A stretch of 10,466 bases of DNA, from NCBI GenBank assembly GCA_947625005.1, contig CANQNA010000045.1:1-10466 (forward strand), written 5' to 3'. Below the pieces are notes generated by a model. The model did not search any database. It saw nothing but the letters and a program-made list of their open reading frames with translations, and was not told the origin of the DNA. Of this stretch, positions 5,389 to 10,466 are shown piece after piece. Each line of letters starts with the position of its first letter. Position 1 is the first letter of the stretch. The translations under genes were made by a program, and so were the position numbers. This stretch comes from an uncultured Bacilli bacterium (GTDB lineage Bacteria; Bacillota_I; Bacilli_A; RF39; UBA660).

Positions 5389-7062
5389 TTACACATTATT
5401 TTTAACTTCCATAATAACAGGTAAAATAATTGGTCTTCTTCCAGTTAGTTCACTAATAAAAGGATTTAGTTCAAAAATAATTTGATTTTTTAAATCTAAA
5501 TAATTATAACTTTTTAATAAAGTTTTTTTAACTATTTCTGTAACTTTCATTTCAATTTCATGAATTAATTCACCATTTTCATTAACCATAACAAACCCTC
5601 TTGTTGTAATATTTGGTTTTATTAATAATTCACGAGTTATAGGATCAATATTAATAATTGTTACTAAAATACCATCTTTGCTCATTAATTTTCTTTCTTT
5701 AATAACTACACTACCAACATCACCTATACGAGAACCATCAACATATACATCTCCCGCTTGAACTCGATGACCTACTTTTGCACCATTATTTGATAATTCC
5801 AAAGTTTGACCATTTTCTAATATAAATATATTTTCTGGTTTCATTCCTACTGATTCTGCTATATCTCCATGACGTTTAAGCATTCTATATTCTCCATGCA
5901 TAGGCATAAAATATTCTGGTTTAATAATTCTTAACATCCATCTTAATTCATCACCTTTAGCATGTCCTGAGGTGTGAATATCTGATAATTCTGTATTTGT
6001 ATATACTCTTACCCCTTTTAAATATAGTTTATTAATAATACGATTTATACTTGCTCTATTTCCTGGAATCGGACTAGAAGAAAATACTACTACATCATCA
6101 GGAATTAATTGAATTTGTTTATGAGTTCCATTAGCAATACGAGATAAGGCAGCAAGAGGTTCACCTTGAGAACCTGTACATAAAATACATATTTGATTTT
6201 TCTTTAAATCTTTTGCTTCATTAGGTTCTATAAAAATAGTTTTATCACTAATTAAATTATTTTTAAGAGCAATTTCTTTAGCATTTTCCATACTTCTACC
6301 AAAAGTTATAATTTTACGGTTATTCTTTTTACAAGTCTCTATAATATGTTTAATACGATAAATATTAGAGGCAAAAGTTGCTAAAATAATTCGAGAATTA
6401 GTACGAGCAAAAATATCACTTAAAGCTTCATCAACAGAACTTTCACTTTTAGAATATCCTTCACTTAAAGCATTAGTACTATCACTTAAAAGTAATTTTA
6501 CTCCTTTATCTCCTAATCTTGCCATTTTATGAATATCCGCCATAGGTCCAATTGGAGTTAAATCAAATTTAAAGTCTCCAGTAGACACAATAGTTCCCTG
6601 TGGTGTATGAACAACAATTCCATAACTATCAGGTATAGAGTGAGTCGTTTGAATAAATTCTACACTCATAAATTTAAATTTGACAAAAGAATCTCTATTA
6701 ATAACTTCAATATCATCATAAGTCATATTTTTATCTTCTAATTTTTTTCTAATTAAATCAGTAGCAATTTGAGGGGCATAAATTTTTGGTAAATTAATAC
6801 TTTGTAAAAGAAAAGTTATACCCCCAATATGATCCTCATGTCCATGTGTTATAAATAAACCTTTTATTTTATTTTCATTATGTTTTAAATAAGTAATATC
6901 TTGAATTACATAATCAACTCCAAGTAAATCATCTTCAGGAAACATTACTCCAGCATCAATAATTATTATTTCATTTTTATGTTCAACACAATACATATTT
7001 TTTCCAACTTCGCCTAATCCACCCAAGGCATAAACAGACGTAATTGTCTCATTATTATTCAT
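5389..7062 (-). CDS. rnjA: Ribonuclease J1 (metallo-beta-lactamase/beta-CASP nuclease)
   Basis: RNase J1 is the 5'-to-3' exonuclease and endonuclease of Gram-positive mRNA decay and rRNA maturation. The 557-residue protein has the normal length. It opens with the block ALGGLGEVGKN (12-22) and continues IDAGVMFPEDDLLGVDYV (35-52), the zinc motif HGHEDH (73-78), the later metal ligand region QTTHSIPDSYG, and STGDFKFD with its metal-binding aspartate. The beta-CASP domain follows, then the return to the lactamase fold with HTSGHAKGDE and MPMHGEYRM, and a C-terminal domain ending near PIILPVIMEVK. A longer frame opens at 7089, but the ATG at 7062 is chosen because AAGGAGG lies 6 bases upstream at 7069-7075 and the protein then starts as family members do. 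It has its own promoter and probably shares a transcript with the ZIP gene. Confidence 0.97.
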   Translation of the reverse strand: MNNNETITSVYALGGLGEVGKNMYCVEHKNEIIIIDAGVMFPEDDLLGVDYVIQDITYLKHNENKIKGLFITHGHEDHIGGITFLLQSINLPKIYAPQIATDLIRKKLEDKNMTYDDIEVINRDSFVKFKFMSVEFIQTTHSIPDSYGIVVHTPQGTIVSTGDFKFDLTPIGPMADIHKMARLGDKGVKLLLSDSTNALSEGYSKSESSVDEALSDIFARTNSRIILATFASNIYRIKHIIETCKKNNRKIITFGRSMENAKEIALKNNLISDKTIFIEPNEAKDLKKNQICILCTGSQGEPLAALSRIANGTHKQIQLIPDDVVVFSSSPIPGNRASINRIINKLYLKGVRVYTNTELSDIHTSGHAKGDELRWMLRIIKPEYFMPMHGEYRMLKRHGDIAESVGMKPENIFILENGQTLELSNNGAKVGHRVQAGDVYVDGSRIGDVGSVVIKERKLMSKDGILVTIINIDPITRELLIKPNITTRGFVMVNENGELIHEIEMKVTEIVKKTLLKSYNYLDLKNQIIFELNPFISELTGRRPIILPVIMEVKNNV

Positions 7063-7068
7063 ATAGAT

Positions 7069-7075
7069 CCTCCTT
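7069..7075 (-). promoter_or_regulatory. Ribosome binding site deciding the rnjA start
   Basis: AAGGAGG on the minus strand lies 6 bases before the ATG at 7062. Because this site falls inside the longer open frame beginning at 7089, it settles the start in favour of the shorter protein. Confidence 0.85.
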
Positions 7076-7106
7076 AAAATAATAAACAAGTTCTTTTGTT
7101 AAAAAA

Positions 7107-7135
7107 AATATACCATAAAATTTGTTAAAAGTAAA
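7107..7135 (-). promoter_or_regulatory. Extended -10 sigma-A promoter of rnjA
   Basis: On the minus strand TTTACT (7130-7135) is followed after 17 bases by TATATT (7107-7112), which is preceded by TGG and so has the TGn extension of an extended -10 element. The predicted start is near 7100, leaving a leader of about 38 bases before rnjA. It begins just after the terminator of the gat operon. Confidence 0.6.
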
Positions 7136-7147
7136 GTTTTGACCATT

Positions 7148-7182
7148 AAAAAACTACTAACAAAGTTAATTGAAAGTAGTTA
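7148..7182 (-). terminator. Intrinsic terminator of the gatA-gatB-DUF2513 operon
   Basis: On the minus strand a 7-bp stem, AACTACT (7175-7181) with AGTAGTT (7152-7158), encloses a 16-base loop and runs into about six U (7148-7153, partly in the stem). It starts 9 bases after the stop of the 7191-7613 gene. The loop is longer than ideal, so efficiency is uncertain. Confidence 0.55.
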
Positions 7183-7190
7183 TTTACTTA

Positions 7191-7613
7191 TTACCATCTA
7201 TCATTTTTACTTAATAAATCAAGTGGTAAATCAAACAATTTATTTTCTTCAACATTTTTAATTTTATTAGCAAGATCCAAAATTGTATAAATAGATAAAT
7301 CATCAAAATTAGTTAATTTTTCTTTCATTAAATTCCAAAGCTTTTCATCTCTAATTAAATCTAAATTTCTATAACCTTTTTCTGTTAATCCTTTTATTTT
7401 ATTATCTCTTAACACATCATTATCATCATAACTAAATTTACCAATTATACTTAAATAATTCCCTTTATGAAATAAAGTTACTATATTTAAAACTTCTTCT
7501 AGAGAAAATTCAGATATTTTTTCTTGTAACTGAGCAACTGTTAAAGTTTCTTCAAAAGGAATCTTTTCTAATTCTATTAAAACTTTCCTCGCACAATTAT
7601 TATTTATTTTCAT
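7191..7613 (-). CDS. DUF2513-like small protein of unknown function
   Basis: This 140-residue, soluble, charged protein has no signal peptide or membrane segment. The N-terminal half, ARKVLIELEKIP followed by helices and a LFHKGNYLSIIG strand, together with the central IKGLTEKGYRNLDLIRDEKLW (about 74-94), resembles the DUF2513 pattern, in which an LTxxGhxFLDxxRdxxxW motif follows a winged-helix-like fold. DUF2513 proteins are often found in phage and mobile regions and have no established function. Here, however, the gene sits 18 bases after gatB, before the operon terminator, and has codon use like its neighbours. A link to Gln/Asn-tRNA formation is not implied by sequence; it may simply ride on the transcript. 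The ribosome site GGAGG lies in the loop of an AT hairpin at 7612-7635. The family call is from memory of the motif. Confidence 0.7.
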   Translation of the reverse strand: MKINNNCARKVLIELEKIPFEETLTVAQLQEKISEFSLEEVLNIVTLFHKGNYLSIIGKFSYDDNDVLRDNKIKGLTEKGYRNLDLIRDEKLWNLMKEKLTNFDDLSIYTILDLANKIKNVEENKLFDLPLDLLSKNDRW

Positions 7614-7635
7614 AATATTTTACCTCCAATATTAT
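7612..7635 (-). promoter_or_regulatory. Hairpin presenting the ribosome site of the DUF2513-like gene
   Basis: On the minus strand the 8-base arms ATAATATT (7628-7635) and AATATTAT (7612-7619) are perfectly complementary. They enclose an 8-base loop GGAGGTAA, which is the Shine-Dalgarno site. The right arm contains the first two bases of the start codon, and the left arm overlaps the gatB stop codon. Ribosomes finishing gatB would open the stem, so translational coupling is plausible. The stem is made only of A-U pairs and may be weak. Confidence 0.4.
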
Positions 7636-9074
7636 CTTTTTTCTAATTCTTCCGTTAAAATCTCTTTTGTAACAACAGGATTTGCTTGACCTCTTGTCTT
7701 TTTCATAACCTGTCCTACAAAATAATCAAACATGTTAGTTTTTCCATTTTTGTATTGTTCAATTTGAGTAGTATTACTATCTAAAATTTCTGTAATAATC
7801 TTTGTAAGTTCTCCTTTATCACTAACTTGCATCATTCCTAATTTTTTCATTAATACATCAGGTTCTTCTTTTTCTTCTAAAACTTTAAAGAATAATTCTT
7901 TGGCTTGTTTGCTACTAATTTTACCATTACTTATTGAATCAGTTATAACTTTTAATCTATTAGGTGTTAAATAAATATTTTGAATTTCTTCCTCATATTT
8001 ATAAGTAAAACCTAATATTTGAGTAATAATCCAATTGGCACTAGTTTTAGCATCCATTTTAAGTTTAATACATTCTTCAAAATAATTTGCTGTATTAATA
8101 TCTTTAATTAAAATACCTGCATCATAAGCGGATAGACCATACTCTTTCATATATTTTTCTTTTCTCTCATAAGGAAGTTCAGGAATTGAAGCTTCAATTT
8201 CATCTAACCATTCTTTTGCTATTTTAAATTTTGGTAAATTTGGTTCTACAAAATATTTATAATCAATAGCATCAACTTTACTACGCATTCTGATAGTTGT
8301 TCCTGTTTCTTCATCAAATCTTCTTGTCTCTTGTTCTACTTCTTCATATCTTCCAGCATCTTTTAACTCTGTTTGTCTTTTTATTTCATAAACTATTGCA
8401 TCATGAACTGAACCGAAAGAGTTTACATTTTTTATCTCCACTTTTGTTCCTAATTCATCATTATCTGATATAGATACATTTACATCACATCTAATTTGTC
8501 CTTTTTTAGAATCAGCCTCACTTATTCCACAATATTGATAAATTGCTCTCATATATTCTAAAAAACTTACTGCATCACTAGCAGAATGAATACAAGGAGT
8601 AGTAACTAATTCTAACAATGGAACACCTGCTCTATTATAATCAATAGTTGAAATATCATATAAATGATTCATACTAGCAGCATCCTCTTCTAGATGAATA
8701 TTATCAATATCTACTCTAAAAGTAGTACCATCACTTCTTTCAATATCAATATATCCATCCATTCCTACAGGAGCTGGTTTAGTATTTTGAGTAATTTGAT
8801 ATCCTTTAGGTAAATCAGGATAATAATAATTTTTTCTTTCAAAATACATATACTCCGGTTGTTTACAATTCAGAATTTTACTCATCATTAAACTCATTCT
8901 AATACACTCTTTGTTAACAACAGGAAGGGTTCCAGGAAAAGCCATATCTACTGGTCTAACATTAGTATTTGCTTCATCACTATATTCATTTCTGGCACTA
9001 GAAAATACTTTTGTTTTAGTTTCACTAATTTCACAATGCATTTCTAAACCAATTGTTACATTGACTTTACTCAT
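7632..9074 (-). CDS. gatB: Asp-tRNA(Asn)/Glu-tRNA(Gln) amidotransferase subunit B
   Basis: GatB binds the mischarged Glu-tRNA(Gln) or Asp-tRNA(Asn) and activates its acid group with ATP, while GatA supplies ammonia from glutamine. This lets bacteria without GlnRS or AsnRS make the amide-charged tRNAs. The 480 residues match the family (about 475). Landmarks are TIGLEMHCEI near the start, FPGTLPVVNKE, FERKNYYYPDLPKGYQITQ (about 83-101), IHLEEDA, DYNRAGVPLLELVT, RCDVNVS, VEIKNVNSF, ETRRFDEETG, YKYFVEPNLP, and a C-terminal helical tRNA-binding (YqeY-like) domain ending VVTKEILTEELEKR. The ATG overlaps the gatA TAA by one base (TAATG), with AGGAGG upstream in gatA, the typical coupled layout. gatC is not in the window and would lie beyond its right end. 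Confidence 0.97.
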   Translation of the reverse strand: MSKVNVTIGLEMHCEISETKTKVFSSARNEYSDEANTNVRPVDMAFPGTLPVVNKECIRMSLMMSKILNCKQPEYMYFERKNYYYPDLPKGYQITQNTKPAPVGMDGYIDIERSDGTTFRVDIDNIHLEEDAASMNHLYDISTIDYNRAGVPLLELVTTPCIHSASDAVSFLEYMRAIYQYCGISEADSKKGQIRCDVNVSISDNDELGTKVEIKNVNSFGSVHDAIVYEIKRQTELKDAGRYEEVEQETRRFDEETGTTIRMRSKVDAIDYKYFVEPNLPKFKIAKEWLDEIEASIPELPYERKEKYMKEYGLSAYDAGILIKDINTANYFEECIKLKMDAKTSANWIITQILGFTYKYEEEIQNIYLTPNRLKVITDSISNGKISSKQAKELFFKVLEEKEEPDVLMKKLGMMQVSDKGELTKIITEILDSNTTQIEQYKNGKTNMFDYFVGQVMKKTRGQANPVVTKEILTEELEKR

Positions 9075-10357
9075 TACTTTACCTCCTTTGCAATTTGATT
9101 TTTATATTCCATTTTACTTTCTAAGGCATAAGCAATATTTAAAGTTAATTGATCATTATAAACATTTCCTGTTATATTTACTCCTACAGGTAAAGAATTT
9201 ATAAATCCATTAGGGATAGTAATTGAAGGGAATCCCCCAAAATTACCAATTTGTAATTGTTCATCTAAAACACTTGTTGAATCATCTAATATATCTTGTG
9301 ATCCATCTAAATGTTTAGCTGGCCCTATTCCTACCGGAGAAATATAAGCATCATAATCTTCAAAGAAAGATTTCATTTTATCAACAATTAATCTTCTTAC
9401 TCTTTGAGCATTTTTAAAATATTTTTCTTGATTTTCTGATTGTAGTACATAACTTCCTATAACAAATCTTCTTTTTATTAAAGGAGAAAAACCTTTAGTT
9501 CGATGATCTTTCATCATTTCTCTGTAATTACTTCCCTCTCCTCGAGGTCCAAAAATAAATCCCGTTAAATTAGACATATTACTAGTAGCCTCTGCACAAG
9601 AAATAACTACATAAACACTAGGAAGAGCATTTAATAAAGTTTGATCCATACTGACTCCTTCAACTGTCATTCCAGCATCTTCACAAATTTTTAGAGTCTT
9701 TTGAAAATTTTCTAAATGTTCTTTTAATTCATCAGTAGGATTTGGATAATTTTCAATATCACATATTTCTTTAATATAAAATAGTTTTTTCCCTTTTACT
9801 TCACTTGTTAAATCATCACTTAAATGAATATGACTAGAATCCCAAGAAGTCATATCATTTTTATCTAATCCTTTCATTGCATCTACTACAATAGCAGCAT
9901 CTTTTACTGAACGAGTTAAAACTCCACAAGTATCTAAACTTGAGGCAAAAGGAAATAATCCATAACGACTAATCATACCATAAGTAGGTTTATAACCAAC
10001 TATTCCACAATATCCTGCAGGTTTTCTAATAGAATCACCAGTATCACTACCTAAAGCATAAGGAACTACTCCACTTGCAACAGCTGCAGCAGAACCACTA
10101 GAAGAACCAGCACACATACGAGTTAAATCCCAAGGATTATGAACAATTCCTGTATGTCCAGTAGTTCCTGTTCCTCCCATACCAAATTCATCCATTACCG
10201 TCTTTCCAATAGCCACTGCTCCATGACTAGCCAAATTTTTTACTGCAGTTGCATCAAAGAAAGGAACATAATTGTTTAAAGTATTACTTGATCCTGTAGA
10301 TAATATTCCTTTAGTGGAATAATTGTCTTTAATAGCATAGGGAATTCCTGATAACAA
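9074..10357 (-). CDS. gatA: Asp-tRNA(Asn)/Glu-tRNA(Gln) amidotransferase subunit A (5' end interrupted)
   Basis: GatA is the glutaminase subunit of GatCAB and has the amidase-signature fold. In the 427 codons from the TTG at 10357 all three catalytic residues are present with family spacing: Lys10 (IKDN), Ser85 (cis-serine, AGSSSGSA) and Ser109 (SDTGDSIR), matching Lys79, Ser154 and Ser178 of Staphylococcus GatA. The glycine usually before the nucleophile (SDTGGS) is Asp108 here. Further matches are VGYKPTYGMISRYGLFPFASSLD and the C-terminal LPVGVNITG. TTG is very unlikely to be the natural start: no ribosome site precedes it and the protein would lack about 69 N-terminal residues. The true frame continues upstream but contains an in-frame TAA at 10436-10438. 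The gene is therefore a real mutation, a sequencing error, or a gene read by rare re-initiation. The remaining reading frame is undamaged. Confidence 0.9.
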   Translation of the reverse strand: MLSGIPYAIKDNYSTKGILSTGSSNTLNNYVPFFDATAVKNLASHGAVAIGKTVMDEFGMGGTGTTGHTGIVHNPWDLTRMCAGSSSGSAAAVASGVVPYALGSDTGDSIRKPAGYCGIVGYKPTYGMISRYGLFPFASSLDTCGVLTRSVKDAAIVVDAMKGLDKNDMTSWDSSHIHLSDDLTSEVKGKKLFYIKEICDIENYPNPTDELKEHLENFQKTLKICEDAGMTVEGVSMDQTLLNALPSVYVVISCAEATSNMSNLTGFIFGPRGEGSNYREMMKDHRTKGFSPLIKRRFVIGSYVLQSENQEKYFKNAQRVRRLIVDKMKSFFEDYDAYISPVGIGPAKHLDGSQDILDDSTSVLDEQLQIGNFGGFPSITIPNGFINSLPVGVNITGNVYNDQLTLNIAYALESKMEYKNQIAKEVK

Positions 10358-10466
10358 GTCATTTGTTACTTCACAGCCTTTTGCGTCATCTATTATTGTA
10401 ACAAAGGCATTAAGTTTATCATTTACTTCATGAGCTTAATCTAAAGCTTCCTTAACTAATTGTTCA
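10358..10466 (-). pseudogene. gatA: 5' part of gatA, interrupted by an in-frame TAA and cut by the window edge
   Basis: Reading the gatA frame upstream of 10357 gives 26 sense codons whose product, AHEVNDKLNAFVTIIDDAK and a few more residues, looks like the N-terminal helix region of GatA. A TAA codon then occupies 10436-10438. Beyond it, nine codons (EQLVKEALD, 10439-10465) again resemble GatA. The homology-like continuity on both sides shows that a single codon was changed rather than a gene boundary. The family commonly has lysine or a hydrophobic residue at this place, so one substitution (for example AAA or TTA to TAA) would explain it. The native start and gatC lie outside the window. 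Confidence 0.75.

Noticed and set aside
7063..7089. Nine-codon N-terminal extension of rnjA starting at 7089
   Set aside because: The extension covers the strong ribosome site AAGGAGG at 7069-7075, has no such site of its own, and is not found in RNase J1 proteins.
7084..7100. Five-base hairpin (AACAA/TTGTT) in the rnjA leader as an autoregulatory element
   Set aside because: Five A-U-rich pairs are too weak and too likely by chance to support a regulatory claim.
8911..9204. Plus-strand open frame of 97 codons over the gatA/gatB junction
   Set aside because: It is antisense to the well-supported gatB start and gatA end and shows no family resemblance.
10355..10357. TTG at 10357 as the natural gatA start
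   Set aside because: GatA-like sequence continues upstream in the same frame, no ribosome site precedes the TTG, and the start would fall only nine residues before the catalytic lysine.

Overview
This is a strongly AT-rich window (by eye roughly a quarter to a third G+C). Every gene I accept lies on the minus strand, so transcription runs from the right end to the left. The gene content (endospore genes, a Firmicutes-type type VII secretion system, RNase J, GatAB) points to a low-GC, spore-forming or formerly spore-forming member of the Bacillota. The AT content, compact operons and reduced sporulation locus suggest an uncultured Erysipelotrichales/RF39-like 'Bacilli' lineage, but that placement is inference. 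TGG is used for tryptophan and TGA as a stop, so the standard bacterial code applies.

In transcription order: (1) 10466-7191 is the end of a gat operon: gatA (cut by the window edge and carrying an in-frame TAA), gatB, and a small DUF2513-like gene, closed by a terminator near 7150-7182. (2) 7135-4530 starts at an extended -10 promoter and carries rnjA (RNase J1) and a ZIP-family metal transporter, closed by a strong terminator that overlaps the transporter stop codon. (3) 4434-1719 is a compact forespore locus: a short spoIIAA-like gene, sigF, spoVAC, spoVAD and spoVAE, packed with overlaps or short gaps and closed by a terminator at 1580-1601. (4) 1578-1 is the start of a type VII secretion operon with a near-consensus promoter, esaB/yukD, then the N-terminal 421 codons of essC, which leaves the window.

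The sporulation block keeps the ancestral order spoIIAA-(spoIIAB)-sigF-spoVA seen in Bacillus, but the anti-sigma factor spoIIAB is absent. SpoIIAA is also about 25 residues short and ends one base before sigF. The window therefore has an antagonist and a sigma factor without the kinase/anti-sigma factor that normally links them. The spoVA part is reduced to the AC-AD-AE core that moves Ca-dipicolinate into the forespore, and a sequence resembling a sigma-G promoter sits between sigF and spoVAC.

The points most worth following up are the missing spoIIAB with truncated spoIIAA, the in-frame stop in the otherwise intact and normally essential gatA, the possible sigma-G promoter, and a hairpin that displays the ribosome binding site of the DUF2513-like gene in its loop. 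I found no tRNA, rRNA, CRISPR array, insertion sequence or attachment site. No gene-free stretch exceeds about 200 bases.
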